Assembly (NCBI GenBank): GCA_965659665.1
Contig: CBFHWU010000007.1
Location: 34,971-98,970, forward strand
DNA length: 64,000 nt
From: CBFHWU01 sp965659665
GTDB lineage: Bacteria; Bacteroidota; Bacteroidia; Flavobacteriales; Flavobacteriaceae
Direction of reading: 5' to 3'
Under the pieces are notes generated by a model. That model made no database searches. It was not told the DNA's origin and saw only the letters and a list, made by a program, of their open reading frames with translations. A program made the position numbers and the translations under genes. Positions 42,223 to 51,281 of this stretch are shown piece by piece (positions within the stretch are counted from its first letter, which is position 1; each line of letters opens with the position of its first letter).

Positions 42223-43100
42223 AAAGTTTCTACCATCGGAGTCAATTGATCCGTTAAATACTTTGATGCTTTTACGAGTGGTAAACGCAGCTCATTTTCA
42301 CATAAGCCTCTTTGATAAAGTACCGACTTGATTCCTGCGGGGTTTCCTTCTTCAAATAGCAATTTGACAATAGGTGTAATCGTATCAGCTATGGCCAAGG
42401 CTTTACTGTTATGATGACTTAACGCTGCATCTACCCCTTCAGCAAAAAGTTGGGGAAAACCACCAGCAATGACTGATATCACTCCATCTCCACCATTCAG
42501 AATCATCGGAATTGCTGTTTCATCATCTCCAGACAATACCCAAAAATCATCAGGCTTACCCTTAATAATTTTTATTACTTGTTTTAAGTCACCACTGGCT
42601 TCTTTTATTCCAATGATATTGGGGCAATCATAAGCCAAACGTAGGGTAGTCTCAGCAGCAATATTACTTGCTGTTCGACCAGGAACATTATAAATCAAAA
42701 TCGGTAATGGCGTCACGCGATCAATAGCTTTAAAATGTTGATAAATTCCTTCTTGTTGGGGTCTATTGTAAAAAGGGCTAACCGATAGTATTGCATCAAA
42801 ACCGAGAGGATTAATTTGTTGAAATTGATCAACCACTAAGGCGGTATTGTTTCCTCCAAGTCCCAATATTAGTGGAACTCGTTTATTCACCACACGAATA
42901 AAAACTTCTAAGATCAATTGTTTTTCTTGCTCACTAACTGTGGAAGATTCCGCTGTTGTACCTAGGGCAACCAAATATTTTATTTTATTGTCAATCAGGT
43001 AGTCAATCGTTTTTTCCAAAGCACTAAAATCTACTGCTCCATTGGATTTGAAAGGTGTAATTACAGCCACACCTGTTCCACTAAGATTTAAGTTATTCAA
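42216..43100 (-). CDS. dapA: 4-hydroxy-tetrahydrodipicolinate synthase (DapA)
   Basis: Condenses pyruvate with aspartate semialdehyde in lysine and diaminopimelate synthesis. The TIM barrel shows GTGVAVITPF at the N-terminus, ALGTTAESSTVS (pyruvate-binding Thr pair), the tyrosine in YNVPGRTASN and the Schiff-base lysine in IIGIKEASGDL. The family N-terminus begins almost exactly at a TTG at 43100 (MNNLNLSGTG), which I chose; an ATG at 43169 would add 23 unmatched residues and overlap the upstream gene by 77 bp. The TTG start overlaps the neighbour by 8 bp. Confidence 0.92.
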   Translation of the reverse strand: MNNLNLSGTGVAVITPFKSNGAVDFSALEKTIDYLIDNKIKYLVALGTTAESSTVSEQEKQLILEVFIRVVNKRVPLILGLGGNNTALVVDQFQQINPLGFDAILSVSPFYNRPQQEGIYQHFKAIDRVTPLPILIYNVPGRTASNIAAETTLRLAYDCPNIIGIKEASGDLKQVIKIIKGKPDDFWVLSGDDETAIPMILNGGDGVISVIAGGFPQLFAEGVDAALSHHNSKALAIADTITPIVKLLFEEGNPAGIKSVLYQRGLCENELRLPLVKASKYLTDQLTPMVETFQ

Positions 43101-43593
43101 GGGTTTTAATTTTGGTAAATAATGGGGGGATATTTTTAGAGAATACTTCAAATGAGACCATTTGATCATCTAAGACTAAATCGTTTAAGCGTGAGTCCGT
43201 TGAAGAAAATCCAATTCTAAAATGAGCTTTTGTTTTGGCGGCTACCGCCATCAGGTATGGGTCAGAACCAACAAAAAAATGAATCATTACATCATGTGAG
43301 TGCAAAATGAATTGTTCCAACGTTTTGCTTTTAAGCTTACCTCTCCAATTAATGTCATTTTTACTAAAAAAAGGCTCTTGTGTAGCACTTTTCGGTTTTT
43401 TATAAAACCACATGATATATAATTGTTGAGGTTGAATGCCAAACATTTCGGCAAGCCGATCTAATTGTTCGGGATTTAGCTCCACTTCACCATCAATTAT
43501 ACATCCCACAGAGCTGATTTTTTTTGGTTTATGTACACGCCTGAGGTCGAGTTTTTTTAAATCTTTTTCGATTTGTCGTCTAACGAAGTACAT
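43093..43593 (-). CDS. small conserved protein next to dapA (DUF6913-like)
   Basis: Protein of 166 residues without a signal peptide or membrane segment. A basic N-terminus (RRQIEKDLKKLDLRRVHKPKKIS) is followed by an alternating alpha/beta body (VGCIIDG, MIHFFVGSDPYLMAVAAKTKAHFRIGFSS). It is conserved beside dapA in flavobacteria as far as I recall, under the name DUF6913. No catalytic motif is visible and I propose no function. It overlaps dapA and follows ligA after 108 bp. Confidence 0.7.
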   Translation of the reverse strand: MYFVRRQIEKDLKKLDLRRVHKPKKISSVGCIIDGEVELNPEQLDRLAEMFGIQPQQLYIMWFYKKPKSATQEPFFSKNDINWRGKLKSKTLEQFILHSHDVMIHFFVGSDPYLMAVAAKTKAHFRIGFSSTDSRLNDLVLDDQMVSFEVFSKNIPPLFTKIKTLE

Positions 43594-43701
43594 GATTTGA
43601 ATTTAATAGAAAACTTGGTAAAATTACTACTTATTACATTGATAAAGGCGTATTATACGTAAATAAATAAAAATTAAACATTTTGTTATTTTTAAAACAA
43701 T

Positions 43702-45699
43702 CTATTGAATCATCAATAAAAAATCTTGTTCAGTTAACAGGGGGATATTTAAAGCATGGGCTTTATTTTTTTTACTTGGCCCCATATTATCTCCAGCGAC
43801 AACATAAGATGTTTTAGAGGATATCGAGGAAACTATTTTGCCCCCGTTTAATTCGATCAGGGATTTAAGCTCCTCTCGGGAAATTGTGGGGAAAACTCCT
43901 GAAATTACAAACCTTTTCCCAGATAAAAGGGTTGATTTTTGTTCAGATTCATTAAGCTTTAATTGTACTCCAAACTGTTCAAGGCGCTGAAGTATGAGTT
44001 GATGATGGGGATTATTAAAAAAATCAACCACACTTCGAGCTATCCGATCCCCAATTTCGTCAACCTCAACTAATTCCTCCACCGTAGCCAATGAAAGCGA
44101 TGAGCTATTTTTAAAATGATGGGCTAATATTTTAGCAACTGTTTGGCCTACATAACGAATACCCAATCCATAAAGTACCCTTTCAAAAGGGATTTGTTTG
44201 GAAGACTCAACTCCTCGAATAATATTTTCTGATGATTTTTCAGCCATTCGCTCCAAGGGAATCAGTTGATCTTTTGTCAAACGATACAAGTCTGAATAAT
44301 CCTGTACTAAATTATTCTCGTGCAGGAGTTGAATTGTTTCAGCTCCCAATCCTTCAATGTCCATGGCTTTTCGAGAAATAAAGTGCTGAATACGCCCCAC
44401 TATTTGAGGGGAACATCCTGATGTGTTGATGCAGTAATGTTGTGCTTCTCCATCAATACGTTGCAACAAGGACCCACAGGAGGGGCAACAATCGATATAA
44501 CGAAGAGGGGTTAAATCATGTGGTCTTTCCGAAATTGAAACTCCAATTATTTTAGGGATAATTTCTCCCCCTTTTTCCACTTGTACGATATCTCCAATAC
44601 GCACATCGAGTTTGGCTATTTGATCGGCATTGTGCAATGAGGCACGCTTGACTACTGTTCCTCCTAATAAAACAGGTTCCAAATTAGCAACAGGGGTTAT
44701 CGCACCTGTTCGTCCAACTTGAAAGTCCACACTATGGAGCCTTGTTGATACTGAATCAGCCTTAAATTTATAAGCCATTGCCCATCGTGGAGCCTTTGCG
44801 GTGTAACCTAGCTCGATCTGATCTTCTATTTTATTGACTTTAATGACAATGCCATCAATCTCATAAGGAAGGTTTTTACGGTTTTGATCCCAATGATTTA
44901 TAAAAGTAAGGACCTCCTCTAAGTTATCTGCTTGGATAAAATGTTGCGGTACATGAAACCCCCAAGATTGGGCCAATTGTAGTCCTTCCCATTGAGTTGT
45001 GTACAATGGATGTGAAGCGATTGCTTGATACAAATAACATTCTAAAGGTCGTTGAGCTACCAAAGAACTGTCTTGTAACTTTAAACTCCCTGATGCAGTA
45101 TTTCGAGGGTTCATATAAGGTTCTTCACCTCTTGAAATACGTTCATTATTCATGGCTTGGAATCCTTTGTAAGGCAATATTATTTCTCCCCGAATATCAA
45201 AGCGTTGAGGTACTTTTCCTCTCAGTTTTAATGGAACTGTAGGAATTGTTTTCACATTTTCAGTAACATCGTCACCTTGTACTCCATCTCCCCTTGTAAC
45301 CGCTCGAAAAAGTTCACCATTTTCATACGTAATACTAATCGATGCCCCATCAAACTTTAGCTCACATGTATAGGTGATCTCATTTCTACCCAACTGCTTC
45401 CTTAATCGGTTTTCCCATTCTTTAAGATCATCCAAGTCATACGAATTATCCAGTGAGTACATCTGAAAATCGTGCCGTACAGTCTTAAAGTTTTTGGTAA
45501 CAGCTCCTCCTACTCTCAAACTGGGGGAATTTAAATCATAATACTCTGGATACCTCTCTTCAAGCTCAATAAGTTCATTGAGGAGTTGATCAAATTCGTA
45601 GTCACTTATTAAAGGACAATCCAACACATAATAATGATGATTATGGTCATGGAGTTTTTTTCGTAAGCTATTAATTTTTATCGCTATTGAATCCATCAT
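43702..45699 (-). CDS. ligA: NAD-dependent DNA ligase (LigA)
   Basis: Replicative ligase of 665 residues. The order is an NAD-binding Ia domain, the adenylation domain with the active-site lysine in CELKFDGASISITY (near 115), an OB fold, a four-cysteine zinc finger (CCPSC...C...C, near 407-430), helix-hairpin-helix repeats (IDEIGDRIARSV-type) and a C-terminal BRCT domain (about 590-665, FVISGVFPTISREELKSLI). The start overlaps the prmC stop as ATGA. Confidence 0.97.
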   Translation of the reverse strand: MMDSIAIKINSLRKKLHDHNHHYYVLDCPLISDYEFDQLLNELIELEERYPEYYDLNSPSLRVGGAVTKNFKTVRHDFQMYSLDNSYDLDDLKEWENRLRKQLGRNEITYTCELKFDGASISITYENGELFRAVTRGDGVQGDDVTENVKTIPTVPLKLRGKVPQRFDIRGEIILPYKGFQAMNNERISRGEEPYMNPRNTASGSLKLQDSSLVAQRPLECYLYQAIASHPLYTTQWEGLQLAQSWGFHVPQHFIQADNLEEVLTFINHWDQNRKNLPYEIDGIVIKVNKIEDQIELGYTAKAPRWAMAYKFKADSVSTRLHSVDFQVGRTGAITPVANLEPVLLGGTVVKRASLHNADQIAKLDVRIGDIVQVEKGGEIIPKIIGVSISERPHDLTPLRYIDCCPSCGSLLQRIDGEAQHYCINTSGCSPQIVGRIQHFISRKAMDIEGLGAETIQLLHENNLVQDYSDLYRLTKDQLIPLERMAEKSSENIIRGVESSKQIPFERVLYGLGIRYVGQTVAKILAHHFKNSSSLSLATVEELVEVDEIGDRIARSVVDFFNNPHHQLILQRLEQFGVQLKLNESEQKSTLLSGKRFVISGVFPTISREELKSLIELNGGKIVSSISSKTSYVVAGDNMGPSKKNKAHALNIPLLTEQDFLLMIQ

Positions 45700-46538
45700 T
45701 GATATACCGCTTTCACAAATCGAGGTAATCCTCTAAAATCATTTCGTACTACAATATCGGAATATCCTAAATCAACTAAAAGTTTTTGTACATTTTTTTG
45801 TTCTGAAGCATTAATTTCAAAAAACAACATGCCCCCTTTTTTTAAAAAAGAAAGGCCAAATTTTGATATTGATTTATAAAAAATAAGAGGATCTCGATCT
45901 GAAACAAATAAAGCATTGTGCGGTTCGTATTTTAATACATTTGGATGCATCTTTTTTTGTTCAGAAACTTTAACATAGGGAGGGTTTGATACAATAATAT
46001 CCCATTTTTGAGTACTTCTTACAGTTTTTAAAATATTTTTTTGCTCAAACTTAACGCAAGTTTTGTTCAACGAATTATTATTATTTGCAACTTGAATTGC
46101 TTCTTTCGATATATCCCATCCAACAATAGCGTTTTTTGGAAAAATTTTGGAGAGACTAATCGCTATACAACCACTTCCTGTTCCAATATCAAGTAAACTT
46201 TGCGACACTTTTTGATGATCAGCAATCCAGTATACCATTTCTTCAGTTTCGGGTCTTGGAATTAAAACAGATTGGTTTAACTCAAAATAACAAGAAGCAA
46301 AATAAGCACGATTTAGGACATAATGAATTGGTTCGGACAATTCAAGGCGAGCAAGAAATTCATTGAACTGATTGATTTTTTTATTGGATAATTTTATTTT
46401 TTCCGATAATGTTGCTTCTACACGGTTATATCCCAATAAGTGTTCAACAACATCATAGAAAATAGAATGGAGGTGCTCAATATCATATTGACTTGAAAGT
46501 GAATCAATATAAATTTGCTTTAATTCACAAAGAGTCAT
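45696..46538 (-). CDS. prmC: peptide chain release factor glutamine methyltransferase (PrmC)
   Basis: Methylates the GGQ glutamine of release factors. The 280-residue protein has a helical N-terminal domain, the SAM-binding LLDIGTGSGCIAISL and the substrate-glutamine motif NPPYV. I chose the ATG at 46538, which overlaps the stop of the GNAT gene as ATGA; an ATG ten codons upstream would overlap that gene by 34 bp. Confidence 0.94.
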   Translation of the reverse strand: MTLCELKQIYIDSLSSQYDIEHLHSIFYDVVEHLLGYNRVEATLSEKIKLSNKKINQFNEFLARLELSEPIHYVLNRAYFASCYFELNQSVLIPRPETEEMVYWIADHQKVSQSLLDIGTGSGCIAISLSKIFPKNAIVGWDISKEAIQVANNNNSLNKTCVKFEQKNILKTVRSTQKWDIIVSNPPYVKVSEQKKMHPNVLKYEPHNALFVSDRDPLIFYKSISKFGLSFLKKGGMLFFEINASEQKNVQKLLVDLGYSDIVVRNDFRGLPRFVKAVYQ

Positions 46539-47029
46539 ACCAGCTTTTTTATCATCCAAACCGTACAAGAAAAATGACCAGTATTTCCTAAGGATTGGTT
46601 TAAATAATCAAATCCATAGTTTTTATACAATTGCTGAGCAGATTTCATGTATGGCATCGTTTCTAAATAACAATGGGAGTATCCATAAAATATTGCTTTT
46701 TTTAGTGCGATATCTAACAGTTGAGTCCCTAATCCCAAACCACGAGCTTTCGGATCAAAATACATTTTTTGAAACTCACAAATTTCAGTTTCTTTCCCTT
46801 TTAAGGGGGCAATACCTCCACCTCCAAAAACTTTACCTCCAGCACTCACTACCCAATAGGAAGTTTTTTTATGGTGATAAGCCTGGTACATATTATCGAG
46901 TTCTGGATCAGCATATGCAGTTCCTGTTTTTGGCACTCCGAGTTCCAATAAAACGTTACGCAATACTAAAGCCAAAGGTTTATTATCTTCGGGCTTTATG
47001 AGGCGAATGGTCCAATCTTTTGATGGCAA
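46535..47029 (-). CDS. GNAT family N-acetyltransferase
   Basis: Acetyltransferase of 164 residues. The core has the acetyl-CoA binding motif A in KMYFDPKARGLGLGTQLLDIALKKAIFYG (R/Q-x-x-G-x-G/A type) and a preceding VSAGGKVFGGGGIAPL strand pair. The acceptor is not known. The start codon appears to be a TTG at 47029, since no ATG occurs until about residue 48, which would cut into the fold. It overlaps prmC by 4 bp and is divergent from ribD. Confidence 0.87.
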   Translation of the reverse strand: MPSKDWTIRLIKPEDNKPLALVLRNVLLELGVPKTGTAYADPELDNMYQAYHHKKTSYWVVSAGGKVFGGGGIAPLKGKETEICEFQKMYFDPKARGLGLGTQLLDIALKKAIFYGYSHCYLETMPYMKSAQQLYKNYGFDYLNQSLGNTGHFSCTVWMIKKLV

Positions 47030-47046
47030 ATTTTAATGTATTTTTG
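47018..47046 (+). promoter_or_regulatory. promoter of ribD
   Basis: TTTTG (47018-47022), a 16-bp spacer and TATTTTTG (47039-47046) fit the Bacteroidetes consensus. Transcription would begin near 47050, giving a leader of about 26 nt. The -33 part lies inside the first codons of the divergent GNAT gene. Confidence 0.6.
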
Positions 47047-47075
47047 TTTATTCGAAGTTACAATCTTTTCTTAAT

Positions 47076-48104
47076 ATGAATTCAACGGATTTTATGTATC
47101 GTTGTATCGAGCTGGCCCAAAAGGGTCTTGGATCTACGTATCCGAATCCATTAGTAGGAGCAGTTGTTGTTTACAACAATAAAATCATCGGCGAAGGATG
47201 GCATCAAAAAGCAGGTGATCCTCATGCCGAAGTCCATGCCATTCAATCTGTCAAAAATAAATCCCTGCTACACAAATCAACGCTTTACGTCAATTTAGAA
47301 CCTTGTAGTCATACTGGCAAAACCCCACCCTGTTGTGATCTTATCATTAAGCACAACATCCCCAAAGTGATAATCGGAACTGTAGATCCTTTTAAAGAAG
47401 TCCAGGGAAGAGGAATTCAACGCCTTATTTCGGCAGGAATTGATGTTCAAGTTGGGATTGCCCAAAAATTGTGTCAAAATCTTAATCGTCGTTTTTTTAC
47501 TTACATCAAACAAAAAAGACCCTATGTAATTTTAAAATGGACTGAAAGTATTGATGGATTTATCGCTCCGATTAAAAAAGAAGCCAAGCGCCCCGTTTGG
47601 ATTACAAGTTTAGCTTCACGACAACTCGTACATCAATGGAGAGCTGAAGAACAAGCCATTCTCGTCGGTAAAAATACTGTTATTGAGGATAATCCTTTTT
47701 TGAATGTCAGACATTGGAAAGGTTTAAATCCATTAAGGATAGTCATTGACCCCGAATTACAACTCAGCGATGATCAAAATATTTTTTTGGGTAATCAACC
47801 CACCTTTATATTGAATAAGTACACTTCTTATTCACAAAATAATAAAACTATCATTCAGTCAAAACTTCAACCAAAAGACATACTTCACGATATAGCTCAA
47901 CAACAAATACAATCACTCATAATTGAGGGAGGACGCTTTACGCTACAACAATTTATAGAGTGTGATTGTTGGGATGAAGCTCGAATATTTATTGGACCAA
48001 CAAAACTAGGAGCGGGGGTTAAAGCTCCAATGCTAAAAGATTATCACCTTATTGAAAATAAACACATCGGATCGGATTTTTTAAAACTTGTCAAAAGAAA
48101 TTAA
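47076..48104 (+). CDS. ribD: bifunctional riboflavin deaminase/reductase (RibD)
   Basis: Two steps of riboflavin synthesis. The N-terminal deaminase (about 1-145) carries the zinc site HAEVHA with PCSHTGKTPPC, and the C-terminal reductase (about 150-342) carries VILKWTESIDGFIA and LIIEGGRFTLQQFIE. The 342-residue length is normal. No other rib gene is adjacent and no FMN riboswitch was recognised in the short leader. Its end overlaps the convergent thioesterase by 14 bp. Confidence 0.95.
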   Translation: MNSTDFMYRCIELAQKGLGSTYPNPLVGAVVVYNNKIIGEGWHQKAGDPHAEVHAIQSVKNKSLLHKSTLYVNLEPCSHTGKTPPCCDLIIKHNIPKVIIGTVDPFKEVQGRGIQRLISAGIDVQVGIAQKLCQNLNRRFFTYIKQKRPYVILKWTESIDGFIAPIKKEAKRPVWITSLASRQLVHQWRAEEQAILVGKNTVIEDNPFLNVRHWKGLNPLRIVIDPELQLSDDQNIFLGNQPTFILNKYTSYSQNNKTIIQSKLQPKDILHDIAQQQIQSLIIEGGRFTLQQFIECDCWDEARIFIGPTKLGAGVKAPMLKDYHLIENKHIGSDFLKLVKRN

Positions 48105-48498
48105 CGGCATCTTTTATTTTACTCGGACAACGCATTGGTTTCTGTGTTTCTTTATTGATAAATATCAATTTCGTTGTGCCTCGAGCTCGTACTTTATCGT
48201 CCTTGTCTGTAAGGGTATACTTAAACTCTAAAAAATAGGTTGGAACCGATAAGATTTCGGTAATAACAGTAATTAGTTCGTCAAAAAATAATGCTTTTTT
48301 GAAATCGATACTAAGTTGTAGAACTGGAAGTATAACTCCTTGATTTTCAATATTATTGTAATCAAATCCTAAGTTTCTAAACCATTCAATTCGACCCATT
48401 TCAAAATACTTGGCATAATGTGAATGATGGACATGACCCATTTGATCGGTTTCGGCATACCTGATACGGAATTTATGTGTATGAATTTTCTTATGCAT
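48091..48498 (-). CDS. acyl-CoA thioesterase, YbgC/4-hydroxybenzoyl-CoA type
   Basis: Hotdog thioesterase of 135 residues. The block RYAETDQMGHVHHSHYAKYFEMGR contains the catalytic aspartate (about 17) and the Y-x-x-Y/F-x-E-x-x-R helix of the 4-hydroxybenzoyl-CoA thioesterase/YbgC family. No tol-pal genes are nearby, so the physiological substrate is uncertain. The gene is convergent with ribD and divergent from dnaA. Confidence 0.88.
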   Translation of the reverse strand: MHKKIHTHKFRIRYAETDQMGHVHHSHYAKYFEMGRIEWFRNLGFDYNNIENQGVILPVLQLSIDFKKALFFDELITVITEILSVPTYFLEFKYTLTDKDDKVRARGTTKLIFINKETQKPMRCPSKIKDAVNFF

Positions 48499-48674
48499 TG
48501 TAGTAAAAATATTACAATTAAAATTAAATTACAAGACCTTTAAAATGCAGAAAAATTTCTTAAAATTCAACTTTTTTTTTAAAAAAAAATAGACAATATT
48601 TGTAATGAATTTGTAAAAATAGTGATTACCCAAAACCCAAGTTTTTATAATTCCCAAACATTAAAACTAACTAA

Positions 48675-50102
48675 ATGCAACAAACTGCTGAAACGGTATG
48701 GAATAGTTGTCTTGATTTTATTCGTGACAATATTCAGCATCAGGCCTACAAAACTTGGTTTCTACCAATAATTCCCATAAAACTAGATGATAATGCACTA
48801 AGTGTTCAAGTTCCAAGTAAATTTTTCTACGAATGGATTGAAGAGCATTATGTCAAAATACTTAAAGTTGCCCTCACCAAAAACTTAGGAGAACAAGCCC
48901 GTTTAGTGTACGTAATAAAAATGGAGAATACGTTAGGCAGCAAAGTTCCATTCACTGAAAAACTTCCGAGTGAAGGAAAATTCAACTATAGAAATCAGGA
49001 GGTCACTGCTTCTTTGCGACAATCATCAACGGAGTTGAAAAATCCATTTGTCATTCCTGGAATTCGCAACCTCAAAATTGAATCTCAGTTAAACCCACTT
49101 TACAATTTCGATAACTTTTTAGAAGGAGACTCAAACCGACTGGCTCGATCAGCTGGAATGGCAGTTTCGGTAAAGCCAGGAGGTACATCCTTTAACCCCT
49201 TACTTATTTTTGGAGGGGTTGGATTAGGTAAAACACATCTTTCACACGCTATTGGCGTACAAATTAAAGATAAATTTCCTGATAAAACGGTTTTGTATAT
49301 TTCTGCTGAAAAATTTACCCAACAATATATTGAAGCCATAAAGAAAAATAACAGAAATGATTTTATTCACTTTTACCAAATCATTGATGTCTTAATTATT
49401 GATGATGTTCAATTTTTCTCTGGAAAGTCAGGAACTCAAGATGTATTCTTTCATATATTTAATCATTTACACCAAAATAACAAACAGGTTATCTTAACAT
49501 CAGACAAAGCACCTGTAGATATGCAAGATATCGAACAACGACTACTATCTCGATTTAAATGGGGGCTTTCAGCAGAGCTGCAAAGACCAGACTACGAAAC
49601 GCGCATTTCTATTTTAAAAAACAAATTATATCGTGATGGTGTTGAAATCCCAGAAGATATTATTGCTTATGTTGCTAAATCAGTAAATTCTAACATAAGA
49701 GAACTTGAAGGTGCTGTAATTTCGCTCATTGCTCAATCTTCTTTTAACAAAAGAGAAATTACACTCGAATTGGCTAAACAAGTCGTTGAGAAATTTGTCA
49801 AAAACACCAAACGTGAAGTTTCTATCGACTATATACAAAAAGTAGTTTCGGATTACTTTCAAATGGATACCACCACCCTCCAATCCAAAACCCGAAAGCG
49901 TCATATTGTTCAAGCTCGACAGCTCGCTATGTTTTTTGCGAAAAAATTAACCAAAGCTTCTTTAGCAAATATTGGCTCTCAAATTGGAAAAAGAGATCAC
50001 GCAACAGTATTACATGCTTGTAAGACCGTAGATAATCTATCCTTAACCGATAAACAATTTCGGAAGTACGTTGAAGACCTTACAAAAAAATTTGCTAACT
50101 AG
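48675..50102 (+). CDS. dnaA: chromosomal replication initiator DnaA
   Basis: Initiator ATPase of 475 residues. Domain I (about 1-90) begins with the ETVWNSCLDFIRDNI helix. The AAA+ domain III has Walker A FGGVGLGKTHLSHAIG near 181-196 and Walker B VLIIDDVQFFSGK. Domain IV ends with KRDHATVLHACKTV, the DnaA-box binding signature. The upstream 176 bp are very A/T-rich but no cluster of TTATCCACA boxes was found, so I do not claim an origin here. The stop overlaps the next gene's GTG. Confidence 0.97.
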   Translation: MQQTAETVWNSCLDFIRDNIQHQAYKTWFLPIIPIKLDDNALSVQVPSKFFYEWIEEHYVKILKVALTKNLGEQARLVYVIKMENTLGSKVPFTEKLPSEGKFNYRNQEVTASLRQSSTELKNPFVIPGIRNLKIESQLNPLYNFDNFLEGDSNRLARSAGMAVSVKPGGTSFNPLLIFGGVGLGKTHLSHAIGVQIKDKFPDKTVLYISAEKFTQQYIEAIKKNNRNDFIHFYQIIDVLIIDDVQFFSGKSGTQDVFFHIFNHLHQNNKQVILTSDKAPVDMQDIEQRLLSRFKWGLSAELQRPDYETRISILKNKLYRDGVEIPEDIIAYVAKSVNSNIRELEGAVISLIAQSSFNKREITLELAKQVVEKFVKNTKREVSIDYIQKVVSDYFQMDTTTLQSKTRKRHIVQARQLAMFFAKKLTKASLANIGSQIGKRDHATVLHACKTVDNLSLTDKQFRKYVEDLTKKFAN

Positions 50103-50572
50103 TGCGCGTTCGTATTTTGATGGTGTGTCTTGGAAATATTTGTCGATCTCCGTTGGCTCAAGGTATTATGAATTCCTTGACCTCCAATTTAGTTGATGTA
50201 GATTCTGCGGGTATTATAGCCCACCATATTGGTCACCTACCCGACTCTAGGTCTATTGAAGTAGCTGCTAAGCATGGCGTTGATTTGTCAAACCAAAAAG
50301 CAAGATTATTTAACCCTCAAAAGGATTTTAAAGATTTTGACCATATATTTGTAATGGACGAAAGTAATTACCAGCACATTTGCCAAAAGGCTGGCTCCCT
50401 TGAGGATGTAGAAAAAGTAATGTTACTTTGTGATGCTGCCCAACAAAAACCTAGAGAAGTGAAGGATCCTTATTATGGATCGGATGATGGATTTGAGGAA
50501 GTATATCAACAAATTTTTAGTGCTTGTACACACATCATCAAAACACTAAATTTACCTTGTAATGGGGAGTAA
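50102..50572 (+). CDS. low molecular weight protein-tyrosine phosphatase
   Basis: Cytosolic phosphatase of 156 residues. The catalytic loop CLGNICRSP has C9 and R15, and the general acid lies in VKDPYYG near 120. The start is a GTG at 50102 sharing its first base with the last base of the dnaA stop (TAGTG), so translation is coupled. Bacterial members often act on tyrosine kinases of polysaccharide export; no such genes are here. It overlaps the following methyltransferase by 11 bp. Confidence 0.92.
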   Translation: MRVRILMVCLGNICRSPLAQGIMNSLTSNLVDVDSAGIIAHHIGHLPDSRSIEVAAKHGVDLSNQKARLFNPQKDFKDFDHIFVMDESNYQHICQKAGSLEDVEKVMLLCDAAQQKPREVKDPYYGSDDGFEEVYQQIFSACTHIIKTLNLPCNGE

Positions 50573-51281
50573 CGGAAAACTTTTTTTGATTCCAAATTTG
50601 ATTGGAGAAACTCCTCCATTAGAAGTTATTCCATTTTCTGTAAAAAAGCATTTAGAACGTTTAGTGTATTATATTTTTGAAAGAGAAAAAGCTGGACGAG
50701 CTTTTATAAAAAAAATATCTCCCAACGTAGATCAAGGTTCATTAAAAATATCTACTTTAAATAAATTCACTTTAGAGGAAGATATCGATTCAATGATCGC
50801 TCCGTGTTTTGAAGGATATGATGTTGGACTTATTACTGATGCGGGGTGTCCTGGCGTCGCTGACCCAGGGGCTGCGGTCGTTTCTTTGGCTCATCTAAAA
50901 GACATTCAAGTGGTTCCATTAGTTGGGCCATCCTCTATTTTATTAGCCCTTATGGCTTCAGGGCTTAATGGGCAATCTTTTGCTTTTAATGGCTATTTAC
51001 CTATCAAACAAAAAGAACGTAAACAAGCGATTAAATATTTCGAAAAACATTCTGCTCAGCAACAGCAAACTCAACTTTTTATTGAAACTCCATACCGAAA
51101 TATGTCTTTGTTACAGGACTTTAAAGAGGTCCTTGGTCCATCAACATTTTTGAGTATTGCTTGTGATATTAGCAGTCCTACTGAAGTTATCAAAACTTTT
51201 ACAGTAGAAGAATGGAAGTCCAAAACTATAAGTCTACAAAATCGCCCTACTATTTTTTCTTTTTTTAAACCTAACGCATAA
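50562..51281 (+). CDS. SAM-dependent methyltransferase, tetrapyrrole-methylase fold (RsmI-like paralogue)
   Basis: Protein of 239 residues of the tetrapyrrole methylase fold. The central block DVGLITDAGCPGVADPGAAVV and VVPLVGPSSILLALMASG match RsmI, which methylates C1402 of 16S rRNA. The N-terminus, however, reads LFLIPNLIGETPP and not the TPIGN of true RsmI, and matches a second, shorter paralogue present in Bacteroidetes. The substrate is therefore left open. It overlaps mltG convergently by 11 bp. Confidence 0.85.
   Translation: MGSNGKLFLIPNLIGETPPLEVIPFSVKKHLERLVYYIFEREKAGRAFIKKISPNVDQGSLKISTLNKFTLEEDIDSMIAPCFEGYDVGLITDAGCPGVADPGAAVVSLAHLKDIQVVPLVGPSSILLALMASGLNGQSFAFNGYLPIKQKERKQAIKYFEKHSAQQQQTQLFIETPYRNMSLLQDFKEVLGPSTFLSIACDISSPTEVIKTFTVEEWKSKTISLQNRPTIFSFFKPNA

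Noticed and set aside
48499..48674. Replication origin upstream of dnaA
   Set aside because: The region is A/T-rich but I found no cluster of TTATCCACA-type boxes.
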